Assembly (NCBI GenBank): GCA_947594425.1
Contig: CANQED010000003.1
Span: 143,793 to 207,792 of the forward strand
Reading direction: 5' to 3'
Origin: an uncultured Ruminiclostridium sp.
GTDB taxonomy: Bacteria > Bacillota > Clostridia > Oscillospirales > Ruminococcaceae
DNA: 64,000 bases
The position numbers and the translations under genes are program-made. Below are positions 1-10,800 of the stretch, one piece after another; position 1 is the first letter of the stretch, and each line of letters starts with the position of its first letter. The notes under the pieces were generated by a model that saw only the letters and a list, made by a program, of their open reading frames with translations, was not told the origin of the DNA and did not search any database.

Positions 1-2141
1 AGACCCGAGCAACACAAAAATGCGCCGCCGCCGATACTTGTTATACTGTCGGGTATGGTGACTGAAGCAAGTTCTGCGCAGCCCGAAAAAGTGCCTAATC
101 CGATACTTGTCACACCGTCGGGTATTTTTATCGAGGTAAGGCCCGAGCAGTCATAAAAGGCGCCGTCGCCGATACTCGTCACACTTTCGGGGATTGTTAT
201 CGAAGTAAGGCCCGAGCAGCCAAAGAATGCGTCGTATCCTATGCTCGTCACGCTGTCGGGTATTATATATTCGCCCTGCTTGCCCTCGGGACAAGCTATG
301 ACAGCGGTCTTTTCTTTATTAAATAAGACCCCGTCTTTAGATGAGTAATTCGGATTATTCTCATCTACGTTTATTGCGATAAGATTTGGGTTGCCGGTAA
401 ATGCGTTATTTCCTATACTCGTCACACTGTCGGGTATTGTTATCGACGTAAGCCCCGTGCAATAGCTAAACGCCCCGACCCCTATATCCGTCACGGTGTC
501 GGGTATATGTATCGAGGTAAGCCCCGAGCAATGACCGAAAGCGCTGTCTCCTATGCTCGTCACACCGTCGGGTATGGTTATCTGCTCAAGGCTTGTGCAA
601 TCATAAAAGGCATGTGACCCTATGCTCGTCACACTGTCGGGTATTGTTATAGAAGCAAGGTCAGTACATTCATAAAAGGCATACGACCCTATATTCGTCA
701 CGCTGTCGGGCAGAGTAACGGAAGCTAACTTAGTGCACCCTGAAAAAGTGCCTGATTTTATACTTGTCACACTATCGGGAATAGTGATAGAGGTAAGGCT
801 TGTGCAATCACAAAATGCCTCAACTCCTATACTCGTCACACCGTCGGGTATGGTTATCGACGCTAACTTAGAACAGCCCATAAAAGCGCCCCCGCCGATA
901 CTTGTTATACTGTCGGGAATAGCTATAGAGGTAAGGCTTGTGCAATTGCGAAAAGCGTTGTCACCTATACTCGTCACACCGTCGGATATCTTTATAGAGG
1001 TAAGGCTCGTGCAGTCACGAAAAGCCTGATCTCCTATGCTTGTGACACTATCGGGTATAGCTATAGAGGTAAGGCTTGTACAGCCGCGAAAAGCTTTTTC
1101 TCCTATGCTCGTTACACCGTCGGGTATTGTGACAGAGGTAAGGCTCGTGCAATCAGCAAAAGCCAGGTTTCCTATGCTTGTGACACTATCGGGTATAGTG
1201 ACAGAAGTAAGGCTTGTGCAGTCAGAAAAAGCCTCGTTTCCTATGTTTGTCACACTTTCGGGCAGAGTAACAGAAGTAAGACTCGTGCAGCCCGAAAAAG
1301 TGCGCTCTTCAATACTTGTCACACCGTCGGGGATCATAGCAGAAGTAAGCTCGGGGCAAGCGTAAAAGGCGTACCCTCCTATGCTCGTCACGCTGTCGGG
1401 TATTGTGACAAAAGCTAACTTAGCACAGCCCGAAAAAGTTCCTTCTTCTATACTTGTCACACCATTGGGTATCACGACAGAAGTAAGCTCAGAGCAGCGC
1501 GAAAAAGCACCTATTCCTATACTTGTCACGCTGTCGGGTATAGTGATGGAAGATAGCTTAGAGCAGTCCGAAAAAGCGGTTGTCCCGATACTTGTCACAC
1601 CGTCGGGTATGTTGATAGATGTAAGGCTTGTACAGCCCTCAAAAGTACTTTCTTCTATACTTGTCACACCGTCGGGTATAGTGACAGAGACAAGGCTTGT
1701 GCAGTCAAGAAAAGCATCTTTCCCGATACTTGTCACACTGTCGGGTATAGTGACAGAAGTAAGACCCGAGCAATACGCAAAAGCACTTTCTTCTATACTT
1801 GTCACGCCGTCGGGTATAGTGATAGAGACAAGGCTCGTGCAATCAGCAAAAGCCTGGTTTCCTATGCTTGTGACACTATCGGGTATTGTGACAGAAGTAA
1901 GGCTCGTACACCCGGCAAAGGCGCGCGAGTCTATATACGTCACCGTCTTGCCTCCGAGCGTCGACGGTATCTCCAGCTCGGCCGCGCTGCCGGTATAGCC
2001 GGTTATCCACACCGTCCCGTCGCTCATTTCACGGTACTCAAAGTCATCGATTACTTCCGCGCCCGCGCACACTGTTATCGCGCACACCGCGAATAACGCC
2101 GCCGCGATAGAGACAGCTCCTGCGAAAAGCTTCTTCAGCAT
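1..2141 (-). CDS. BspA-like leucine-rich repeat (LRR_5) surface protein, N-terminus complete, C-terminus off the left edge
   Basis: Reverse strand from ATG at 2141 reads MLKKLFAGAVSIAAALFAVCAITVCAGAEVIDDFEYREMSDGTVWITGYTG..., then many 23-aa repeats like LTSVTIPDSVTSIGNQAFADCTS. The IPDSVTSIG codon phase is the same at 2141, 437 and 56. Signal peptide. Absent from the ORF track, presumably because it runs off the edge. Confidence 0.9.
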   Translation of the reverse strand, partial: MLKKLFAGAVSIAAALFAVCAITVCAGAEVIDDFEYREMSDGTVWITGYTGSAAELEIPSTLGGKTVTYIDSRAFAGCTSLTSVTIPDSVTSIGNQAFADCTSLVSITIPDGVTSIEESAFAYCSGLTSVTIPDSVTSIGKDAFLDCTSLVSVTIPDGVTSIEESTFEGCTSLTSINIPDGVTSIGTTAFSDCSKLSSITIPDSVTSIGIGAFSRCSELTSVVIPNGVTSIEEGTFSGCAKLAFVTIPDSVTSIGGYAFYACPELTSAMIPDGVTSIEERTFSGCTSLTSVTLPESVTNIGNEAFSDCTSLTSVTIPDSVTSIGNLAFADCTSLTSVTIPDGVTSIGEKAFRGCTSLTSIAIPDSVTSIGDQAFRDCTSLTSIKISDGVTSIGDNAFRNCTSLTSIAIPDSITSIGGGAFMGCSKLASITIPDGVTSIGVEAFCDCTSLTSITIPDSVTSIKSGTFSGCTKLASVTLPDSVTNIGSYAFYECTDLASITIPDSVTSIGSHAFYDCTSLEQITIPDGVTSIGDSAFGHCSGLTSIHIPDTVTDIGVGAFSYCTGLTSITIPDSVTSIGNNAFTGNPNLIAINVDENNPNYSSKDGVLFNKEKTAVIACPEGKQGEYIIPDSVTSIGYDAFFGCSGLTSITIPESVTSIGDGAFYDCSGLTSIKIPDGVTSIGLGTFSGCAELASVTIPDSITSIGGGAFLCCSG
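2..1950. repeat. 69-bp tandem repeats (23-aa LRR units) within the BspA-like gene
   Basis: Recurring 'cctatactcgtcacaccgtcgggtat...gaggtaaggct(c/t)gtgcag' about every 69 bp, with one non-repeat insertion at about 255-400. Confidence 0.9.
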
Positions 2142-2187
2142 AATAATAACTCCTCCGTTCTGCCGCTATGCGGCAAGTATTGTATTT

Positions 2188-2216
2188 AGTATAGCATAAC
2201 TTACTAAAGTTGTCAA
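2188..2216 (-). promoter_or_regulatory. sigma-A-type promoter of the BspA-like gene
   Basis: Reverse strand TTGACA-17 bp-TATACT upstream of the ATG at 2141. Confidence 0.75.
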
Positions 2217-2237
2217 TAGATATACAAGACAAATTAT

Positions 2238-2283
2238 AATTTAATAATAAAAACAAACCGTGGATCGAATTCGACCCACGGTT
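2238..2283 (-). terminator. Rho-independent terminator of the downstream-located LRR/FnIII gene
   Basis: Reverse strand AACCGTGGGTCGAATTCGATCCACGGTT hairpin followed by TGTTTTTATTATT, just after the stop at 2304. Confidence 0.85.
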
Positions 2284-2303
2284 GAGCTGTATTTAAGGCT
2301 TCC

Positions 2304-4313
2304 TTATTTCGTCTTTACGGTTATCGTCTTATATCCGCTGTACAATGCGGTCTTGCCGCTCATTTTGTACGCCTTAACGCGGAAAGTATACAAGGTGCCC
2401 GCCTTAAGCTTAGACTTCTTAAACTCGACAGTCGAGTTCTTGGTTATCTTGCCGACACGCACCCACTTGCCGCCGCTCTTCATTTCGATTATATACCCGT
2501 CGGCACTGGTATTCTTCGCCCACGCTATACGGAGCGCGTCAGCCGCACGACCTTTAAGCTTTAAACCGCTCACTGCGGAGGGATTGGTGCGCGCGGATAT
2601 TGTCGTATACCCGCTGTATAGGGCGGTCTTTCCGCTCATCTTGTATGCCTTAATGCGGAAGCTGTACACCGTACCGATCTTTAGCCCCGATTTTCTGAAC
2701 TCGACGGTGGTATTCTTAGTTATCTTGCCGACACGCGTCCAAGAATTGCCGCTTTTCATCTCGATTATGTAGCCGTCGGCGGAAGTATTCTTATTCCACG
2801 CGAGGCGAACTGCCGTAGTATTGGCGGCTTTGAGCTTAAGCCCCGATACTGCGGAGGGATAAGTGCGCGCAGATATCGTCTTGGCCGCGCCATATAGGGC
2901 GGTCTTGCCATACATCTTGTATGCCTTTATTCTAAAGGTATATGCTGTGCCCGCCTTTAGCCCCGTCTTTTTAAACGAGGTAAATGAATTGCTGCTTACG
3001 ACCTTGCCGACGCGCGTCCAGGTGTTGCCGTCTTTCATCTCGATAATGTACCCGTCGGGTTTGCGGTCTTTTCTGTTCCACCAAGAAAAGCTGAGCGAGC
3101 TGCTTGTACGCTCGTCGAGCTTAAGCTCCGTCACGGCTAAGGGGTTTGTATTGACGGTTATGGTCTTTCTTACGGTAGTGCTTAAGCCGTCGGCATTTTT
3201 CTTATAGGCGGTTATGCCGAACGTGTACTCCACCGACCACCAAAGGTCGCCTATGCGGTACTCGGTAGCAGAGCCGTCTGTTATATCGGCTGTAGTGTAC
3301 CAGCGGTCGCCGACCTTGTTCTCTATAATATACCCGTCGGCGTCGGCGTATTTATCCCAAGCAAGCCGCACGGCCGAGTCAGAACGCGCCTTGACCTTAA
3401 GCCCCGTAAGCGTCGGCATTGCTGTCCTCTCCGAGATATACAGATTGCCGCTGTAACGTAATACGTTGTCTATTGTCGCATAAGAGAAGATACGGAAATT
3501 ATAAGCGGTATCGACCTTAAGTCCCGACACGCGATATTCTCCCACAGACGGGTCGGTTATCTTTTTAATGCGGACCCACTTGCCGTCTATCTCCTGCTCG
3601 ATTATATAGCCGTCGGCGTTGGGATTTACTCCCCACACTAAGCGCAGAGCGTTAGTCGCGCGAACGGTGGGCTCGGTCCTCCATACCGTGAATGTAAGAT
3701 AGTTAAAATTTTTGGGATTGTCAAGCTCGGTGTTGCTCAGATGATCTATGCTGATATCCATATACTCCGAATAAGTGCCCGCAAAATAGACATAATCTAT
3801 CTCGCTTTGGTAAAAAGCATAGCACCCGATATATTCTAACGAGCTTGTCAGCCATACCTTTTTGATATTGCCGCTGAAAAACGCGCCCTCGCCGATATAG
3901 GTAACGCAGCGCGGTATATTTATTTCGGTCAAATTGCCGCAATATGCAAAGGTATAGTTTCCTATGGTCTCGGCGCTTATCGGAAGCTTGACCTCGCTAA
4001 GCTGTGAACACCTAGCAAAAGCCTCGTTTCCTATGCTTATCACGCCCTCGGGTATTGTGACCGAGGTTATCGAAGACTTATTCTGAAAAGCCCTGTCGCC
4101 TATGCTCGTTACATTTTTGCCGTCAATAACCGAGGGGATAACAAGCTTTGTATCGTACCCGTTATACCCGGTTATCTTGACCGTGCCGTCGGCTAAAACG
4201 TCATATCTGTAATCCCCGCTCGTTGCTGCGCCCGCCGATACGCTTACGGCAATACACGCGAGCAGCGCCGCCGCGAGAGCCGTAAGAGCCGTGAATATCT
4301 TCTTAATGCTCAT
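2304..4313 (-). CDS. Secreted protein with N-terminal BspA-type LRRs and about five fibronectin type III repeats
   Basis: MSIKKIFTALTALAAALLACIAVSVSAGAA signal peptide; SIGDRAFQNKSSITSVTIPEGVISIGNEAF LRRs; repeated NxSADGYIIEMKSGNSWTRVGKI...AGTxYTFRIKAYK FnIII units. Start moved to ATG 4313, preceded by GGAGGT. Confidence 0.88.
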   Translation of the reverse strand: MSIKKIFTALTALAAALLACIAVSVSAGAATSGDYRYDVLADGTVKITGYNGYDTKLVIPSVIDGKNVTSIGDRAFQNKSSITSVTIPEGVISIGNEAFARCSQLSEVKLPISAETIGNYTFAYCGNLTEINIPRCVTYIGEGAFFSGNIKKVWLTSSLEYIGCYAFYQSEIDYVYFAGTYSEYMDISIDHLSNTELDNPKNFNYLTFTVWRTEPTVRATNALRLVWGVNPNADGYIIEQEIDGKWVRIKKITDPSVGEYRVSGLKVDTAYNFRIFSYATIDNVLRYSGNLYISERTAMPTLTGLKVKARSDSAVRLAWDKYADADGYIIENKVGDRWYTTADITDGSATEYRIGDLWWSVEYTFGITAYKKNADGLSTTVRKTITVNTNPLAVTELKLDERTSSSLSFSWWNRKDRKPDGYIIEMKDGNTWTRVGKVVSSNSFTSFKKTGLKAGTAYTFRIKAYKMYGKTALYGAAKTISARTYPSAVSGLKLKAANTTAVRLAWNKNTSADGYIIEMKSGNSWTRVGKITKNTTVEFRKSGLKIGTVYSFRIKAYKMSGKTALYSGYTTISARTNPSAVSGLKLKGRAADALRIAWAKNTSADGYIIEMKSGGKWVRVGKITKNSTVEFKKSKLKAGTLYTFRVKAYKMSGKTALYSGYKTITVKTK

Positions 4314-4341
4314 AGCACACCTCCGCATTATTCTTAAATAA

Positions 4342-4371
4342 ATAATATCACACCTTGCCGCGCATTGTCAA
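4342..4371 (-). promoter_or_regulatory. Promoter for the LRR/FnIII gene
   Basis: Reverse strand TTGACA-18 bp-TATTAT about 30 bp upstream of the ATG at 4313. Confidence 0.65.
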
Positions 4372-4503
4372 TAGAAAACGCGGAGTATTTGCAAATGTAA
4401 AAAGGCAAAGAAAAATCGTATTTTTGGGTCATGGTACTGGAAAAAGTACAGAGAATGTGATAGAATATATACAGAATTATTAATCGGCAGAAAGGGGCAG
4501 GCT

Positions 4504-7500
4504 ATGATAACCTTGCTTTTGGGACAATCGGGCGGAGGAAAGAGCCGCGAGATATATAAGCGGCTGTCCGCGGCAAGCGGCGACGCGCTGTTTTTCGTGC
4601 CCGATCAATTTATGTTTGAAGCGGAAAAGAAGATATGCGAGATGTCGGGCGGCAGGGCGACTAATATCAAGGTCGCGGGCTTTTCTTCTTTATCCGAGGA
4701 GATACTTAAAAAATACGCGCCGCGCAAGACCTACGCGGACAACTCCGCAAAGCTGATAATCATGATGCGGGTACTGCGCGCGCTCAGCGGCACGCTTAAA
4801 TATTACACCATTGATACTGTCGGTAAAAAGGGCTTTGCCGAGCTTATGCTTGACACATTAGGCAGGTTGAAGAGCGCGGGGGTCACCCCCGAGCGGCTGG
4901 ATGATTTTGCCCCTAAGACAGATGAAGCAGATCTGACCGAGCTCGGCGACAAGCTGAACGACCTGTCGACGATATATCGGCTGTACAATAAGCAGCTTAC
5001 GCAAATATACGACGACAGGCAGGACAATCTGCTGCTCGCCGCTAAAGAGGCTATGGCGCACGGCTGGTTTACGGGGTATGAGATATTTATTGACGGCTTT
5101 GATGATTTTACGGGGTCGCAGCTCGAATTTTTACGGGTCGCGGTGACTGCCTCGCGCGGCTGTACGGCGGCGTTTACTACCTGTAAGGACGACAAGCAGG
5201 ACTGCTTTTATAAGGTAAACGCGGCGCGCCGCGAATTTGAGCGTATGGCGGCGAATAACGCAGAAGAACTGCGCGAAGAGTGGTACGACGAGCCTACGCG
5301 ATATGTATCTAAAGAGATAAAGTACCTGCGGGAAAGGCTCTTTTCAGAAAAGCCCGCAGCGAGAAAGCCGAGCGCTAACGGCGATATAAAGCTATTTACC
5401 GCGCCCGACACAGACAGCGAGGCGGATTTTATCGCGGCGAGCATCAAAAAGCTTATGCGCGAGGGGTATCGCTGCTCCGAGATCGCTGTACTGTGCACCG
5501 TCCCCGAGAAGTACCTCGAAACGATAAAAAGCGCGTTTTTGCGCTATGACATACCGCTCTTTGCGGATATCCCCGAGAGGATGAGCGACAAGCCGCTTAT
5601 TCGCGCGATATGCGCGTTGCTTGCGGCGGCGGACGACCCCGTGGGAGAAAAGGTCGTGCGCTTCTTAAAAAGCGGGTTCGTGCGCTTTCTTGACGAAAGC
5701 GGCAAGAGCCGACCGGTTTCTTTAGCCGAGATAAACGACATAGACAGGATAATGAAGTCCCGCGCCATGGAAAAGTACCTGTGGACGCGCCCCTTTTCGC
5801 GGTGCAAAATGCCGTATGAACAGCGCGCCGAAGAATTGAGAGAAAAGACCGTGACCCTGCTGTTAAAGCTTAAAGCGGCGCTCGACGGCTGTGCAGACGG
5901 CAGGCAAATGACCGAGCGGCTGACCGACTTTTTATTTGACGATATGGACATCTCAGCGGCAATACAGGGAAAATGTCAGGACCGCGGCACCGAGGCGCTC
6001 TTATACGACAAGGCGCTGACCGACGAATACAACGCGCTATGGGAAATGACCTCAAAGCTGCTCTCCTGCCTGTGGGAGACCACCGAGGGCGTAAGTATGA
6101 GCATAGCCGAGTACGCCTCGACGTTCGCGCTGTGCGCAAAGCAGCTGACGCTTTCGCTCCCTCCGCAGGTGCTCGACAGCGTGATATTCGGCGACCCGTC
6201 GAGGACGCGCACCGCAGGCGCGCGGGCGGTATTCGTTATCGGCGCGCAGGACGGCGCTTTCCCAAAATACGAGCAAGACGACGCGGGGCTCTTTACCGAT
6301 AAAGAAAACGCGCTGCTGTTAAGCGGGGATATAAAGCTCACCCGCGACAGCGAGACCGCCTATTCATCCGCCCTGCTTGCGGCATATAAGGCGCTGACCT
6401 TGCCAAAAGAGCGGCTCACCGTCACCCGCACCGGCACGGTCGGCGAGAGCTGTGAGGTGTTTGAGCTGATATGCGGCATGTTTGACAATATGACGGTAAA
6501 TCAGACCGCGACGCTTAGCGCGGAATACTTTTGCGAGAGTATAGGCTCTGCGAGGACGGCGGCGGCGCGCGCTAAGATAAACGACCCCGCCTTTAGCGAG
6601 ACGGTGAGCCTTGCGCTGAAAAAAGCGGGCGACGATATTTTCCCGCCGCTTATCGAGCGGGCGTACGACGGTATGTCCGAGAGCTCTTACATACACGACG
6701 CGGGCAAGGCCGCCCCGCTTATCTTTAACAGAAATATGCTCTCCCCGACGGGGATAAAGCTGCTCAACTCCTGCCGATTTGCCTACTTTATAAAATACGG
6801 GCTTAAGATAAGCGAGGACAAGCGCGCTAAGATGACCCCAGCGGGCTTTGGCGATATAGTGCATTTTGTACTCAGCGGGTGCTTTGACAGGCTGTATTCG
6901 GGCGGCAAGCCCGATAAGCTCGACGAGAGCGATATATCCGCACTAGTAGACGATATGCTTAACAAATTTATCGAGCAAAAGCTGCCTCCCGAAATATCCG
7001 CGCGATATGCGGCGCTATGCCGAGGGGTAAAGCCGCTTTGCGTTATGATGATAGGGTATATGACGAGCGAGCTTAAAAAGAGCGAGTTTCGCCCGACGTA
7101 TTTTGAGCTTTCGCTGAAAAATAAAAGGACGCTGTCGGACGGGCTTAAGGTAGAGCCGTTTATAATGAAAGTGCCGCTAACCGACGGGACGGTGCAAGAG
7201 GTCGGGATATACGGCACGGTGGACAGGATAGACCTAGCCGACGCAGATGACGGCAAAAAGTGGATACGCGTGATAGATTATAAGACGGGCGAGCAGGATA
7301 TGTCACTTAAAAAAGTATACTACGGGCTGGATCTGCAGCTGCTGCTGTATCTGTTTACCCTGTGCGCAAACAATACCGAGCTAATGCCCTCGGCGGCTAA
7401 TTACTACCCCGCTGGCGCGTCGCCCTTTAAAGAGGCGGAGAGCGAGCCGAGCGAGGACGATATGCGAGATCTGTGGCTGGACGAGCACAGCGAAAAGGGC

Positions 7501-7854
7501 ATAACGGTGGCAAATTCCCTCAGTGACCGCGAAAAGCCGCTTTATGACGCAATAAAAGAGCCCTATAAGGGGAAAGCCCGCGCCAACTATTACCGCTCGA
7601 CCGTCGTCGACAATGAGGCGCTAAGCCTGATAAAAGAGCGGGTCTGCGACGTGATACGCGACAATGTCAAGCTGATAAACGGCGGCGACGTAAGCGCGGT
7701 TTTGATAAAAGAAAAAGACAAGGCGCTGTCCTGCAAATATTGCGAATACTCGCACATCTGCGGCAGACAGCCCGATATAAGCGCGGCGATAAAGGATATA
7801 TACAGTGATGACGCGTATGATTTTGAACAAAAGATAAAGGGGGAGAGCGAATGA
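4504..7854 (+). CDS. addB: ATP-dependent helicase/deoxyribonuclease subunit B
   Basis: MITLLLGQSGGGKSREIYKRL Walker A, C-terminal nuclease motif (VIDYKTG) and Fe-S cysteines CKYCEYSHICG; adjacent to addA. Confidence 0.92.
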   Translation: MITLLLGQSGGGKSREIYKRLSAASGDALFFVPDQFMFEAEKKICEMSGGRATNIKVAGFSSLSEEILKKYAPRKTYADNSAKLIIMMRVLRALSGTLKYYTIDTVGKKGFAELMLDTLGRLKSAGVTPERLDDFAPKTDEADLTELGDKLNDLSTIYRLYNKQLTQIYDDRQDNLLLAAKEAMAHGWFTGYEIFIDGFDDFTGSQLEFLRVAVTASRGCTAAFTTCKDDKQDCFYKVNAARREFERMAANNAEELREEWYDEPTRYVSKEIKYLRERLFSEKPAARKPSANGDIKLFTAPDTDSEADFIAASIKKLMREGYRCSEIAVLCTVPEKYLETIKSAFLRYDIPLFADIPERMSDKPLIRAICALLAAADDPVGEKVVRFLKSGFVRFLDESGKSRPVSLAEINDIDRIMKSRAMEKYLWTRPFSRCKMPYEQRAEELREKTVTLLLKLKAALDGCADGRQMTERLTDFLFDDMDISAAIQGKCQDRGTEALLYDKALTDEYNALWEMTSKLLSCLWETTEGVSMSIAEYASTFALCAKQLTLSLPPQVLDSVIFGDPSRTRTAGARAVFVIGAQDGAFPKYEQDDAGLFTDKENALLLSGDIKLTRDSETAYSSALLAAYKALTLPKERLTVTRTGTVGESCEVFELICGMFDNMTVNQTATLSAEYFCESIGSARTAAARAKINDPAFSETVSLALKKAGDDIFPPLIERAYDGMSESSYIHDAGKAAPLIFNRNMLSPTGIKLLNSCRFAYFIKYGLKISEDKRAKMTPAGFGDIVHFVLSGCFDRLYSGGKPDKLDESDISALVDDMLNKFIEQKLPPEISARYAALCRGVKPLCVMMIGYMTSELKKSEFRPTYFELSLKNKRTLSDGLKVEPFIMKVPLTDGTVQEVGIYGTVDRIDLADADDGKKWIRVIDYKTGEQDMSLKKVYYGLDLQLLLYLFTLCANNTELMPSAANYYPAGASPFKEAESEPSEDDMRDLWLDEHSEKGITVANSLSDREKPLYDAIKEPYKGKARANYYRSTVVDNEALSLIKERVCDVIRDNVKLINGGDVSAVLIKEKDKALSCKYCEYSHICGRQPDISAAIKDIYSDDAYDFEQKIKGESE

Positions 7855-10800
7855 GCAATGTAAAGTGGACGGACGAACAGGCGGCGGCTCTCGACCATAA
7901 GGACGGCGGCGCGATAGTTTCCGCCTCGGCGGGCAGCGGAAAGACCGCCGTGCTCGTCGAGCGGGTGCTTAGGCTGCTTATAAGCGGACAGGCTCAGCCG
8001 TCGGGGCTTGCGGTGGTGACCTTTACCGAAAAGGCGGCGCAAGAGCTAAAGTACAGGCTGATATTAAAGCTTAAGGAGCAGATAAACCTGCGCCCGCAGG
8101 ATGCGCAGCTGCTGCGCAGGAGAGCCGCCGAGCTGCACAACGCGAGAATATCCACCATAAGCTCGTTTTGCATACGGCTGCTTAGAGAATACTCCGACCT
8201 TACCGAGCTCTCTCCCGGGTTTACGATAATGGACGAGAACCGCGCGGATATTATGAAGGGCGCGGTGCTCGACGGGCTGCTTGAAGAATTTTACTCCACA
8301 GCAGACCAAAATACCTTAGACCTTGTCGGCGAGTATTTTATAAGAAAGGACGACAGGACGCTGTATGAGCTGATATCTAAAGCTTATTCTTTTTGCGTCA
8401 ATATGCCCGACTATGAAAAATGGCTCGATATTTGCGAATACGGTTTTTCGGACACGGTCAAAAAGAATATCGCCGAGGCCGCCGCAAATAAAGCGGACGA
8501 GGCGTTGTCCCACTATGAGATAATGAAAGCGCTTTTGCCCGAGCAGTCGGATAAGCAGCAGAAATATTTTGATAAGCTCGAAAGCAGCAAGGCGCTCGCC
8601 GTAACGCGGCTTAAAGAGAGCGGCGGCGTCATTTCCGAGGAAATAAGCGCGCTTTTCTCGACAAGAATAAACCGCGTAAACGACTGCGGCGGAGAATACG
8701 CGGCGGCGCGGGACAGATTTTTAGAGCTAGGCGAATTAGCCTTAAGCCTTGCGAAAACGGCAAAGAACGCGGACGTTGACACCGAGCGCTATCAACCCGT
8801 TCAGACGCTTACGGTGGGGCTTGTGAGAGAATTTATCTCCCGCTATAACGCCGAAAAGCGCGCGCAGAATGTCGCGGACTTTGCCGACGCGGAGCAGCAG
8901 CTTTATCACCTGCTGGTAAACCACCCCGAGGTAAAAGAAAAGATAGGGCTGCAATACATAATAGTGGACGAGTTTCAGGACAGCAACGAGATACAGTACG
9001 AGATATTCAAGCGCCTGTCCGACAACGAGAATAACCTGTACTTCGTCGGGGATATAAAGCAGTCCATATACGCCTTTAGAGGGGCGCAGCCCGAGGTGTT
9101 CGCAAGGATATGCCGTGATAAGCGCTATACGCTCTATCCGCTCAACGCTAACTTTCGCAGCAGGCAAAACGTGATAGACGGCGTAAACGCGATATTCGAC
9201 CGCATAATGACCGTAAAAAACGGCGGTGCGGACTATCGCAATACCTCTCGGCTGGTATGCTCGCGCTCGGACGGATGCGGCGGGGACGATATGACCGAGA
9301 TAATAAGCGTACTAACGACCGACGACTGCGACACTCACACAGCCGAGGCCGACTATGTCGCAATGCGCATACGCGATATGATAGACAGCGGGTATAAGGT
9401 AAAGGGCAGACCCTGCCGCGAGGGCGACTTTGCGGTGCTTATGCGCGCAAAGGACAGAGCGGATATATTCGCCGACGCTATGAAAAGGCACGGGCTGAGC
9501 TGTGAGATGAGCACGGGCGGCGGCTTTTTTGACAGCCCCGAGATAAGGTTTATGACCGCGTTTTTGACGATACTCGACGACCCGTACAGCGACAGTGAGC
9601 TTGTCACGCTGATGATGTCGCCGATATACGGCTTTAACGCCGAGGATATGGCGAGGATAAGGACGGGCACCTGCGGGGTGACGGATATATCCGCGCTTAG
9701 AGCCGACTGTGGCGAAGAGCTCTCCCGCTATTCGGCCGCATACGGCGAAAAGCCGCTGTACTCCTGCCTTATAGACGCGGCAAAGCGCGGCTTTAGTCCC
9801 GACCCGGACAGCTATCCCGCCCTATATGCGGCAAAAATGTCGGGCAAGTACGGCATAACGGACGGCGGCGATAAAAAGTGCGCGGCGCTGCTCGCCGAGC
9901 TAAAGCGGCTGAGAGGCTTTATGGAGGGGAGCACGACCTCGGCGCTGATACAAAAGATATACGACTCGACCAACGCCAAGGAGCTATTGCTTATATGCCC
10001 CGACCCCGCCGCCCGCGCCGCTAATCTCAGGACGTTTTTATCCTTAGCTAAGAGCAGCGACGAATACGGCGGACTGCCCTCGGACTTTTTAAAGACGCTG
10101 TCCGACACCGCGGAGCACGGGGCTAAGATAAAAAGCGAGCTCTCCCCCGCCGAGAGCGGAATAAAGCTTATGACCGTGCACGGCTCAAAGGGTCTGCAAT
10201 TTCCTATCTGCTTTATATCCTGCTGCGAAAAGCAATTTAATATCAGCGACGAGAAAAATCAATTTATATTAAGCGCGCGGTACGGCATATCCGGAAAGCT
10301 TGTCGACCGCAAGCATATGCTCAGCCGCCCCACCCCCGCCTATACTCTCGCAAAGCAGGAGAGCTTTGACAAGCTGTTCAGTGAAGAAATACGGCTGCTG
10401 TACGTCGCGGCGACCCGCGCGGAGGAAAAGCTTATCTTCACCGCCTCGGCGGGCAGAGTATACAATAATTCTTACCTCGGAAGGCTTAAGGCGGCGGCAG
10501 AGCTCGACCGAGCCGAATTACCCAAGGGCTACACTGCGGGCGACGTGCTGTGCTTTGATAAAAAAGTGAAATACTCACAAATTATCCATTCGTATTCGCT
10601 GACGGCGGCATATGATACCGCCGGCGCTCCCGCTATAGACCGAGATACCGCAGACCGCATAGCCGCGCAGATGACCACCCCCTACCCCGCCGCGCCATTA
10701 AGCCGTATGGCGGCGAAATTTTCCGCCACCGAGCTTGTCCGCAACCGCAGGATAACCCGCGGCAGCACCGAGCACTGCGACCTGTATATCTCGCGCCCTA

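Noticed and set aside
733-1998. Three forward ORFs with MLVTLSGIVTEVRLVQ repeats
   Set aside because: Antisense readings of the 69-bp repeats of the reverse-strand BspA-like gene.
5973-6341. Overlapping ORFs on both strands inside addB
   Set aside because: Shadow ORFs in a GC-rich coding region; no recognisable family and the addB frame is continuous.
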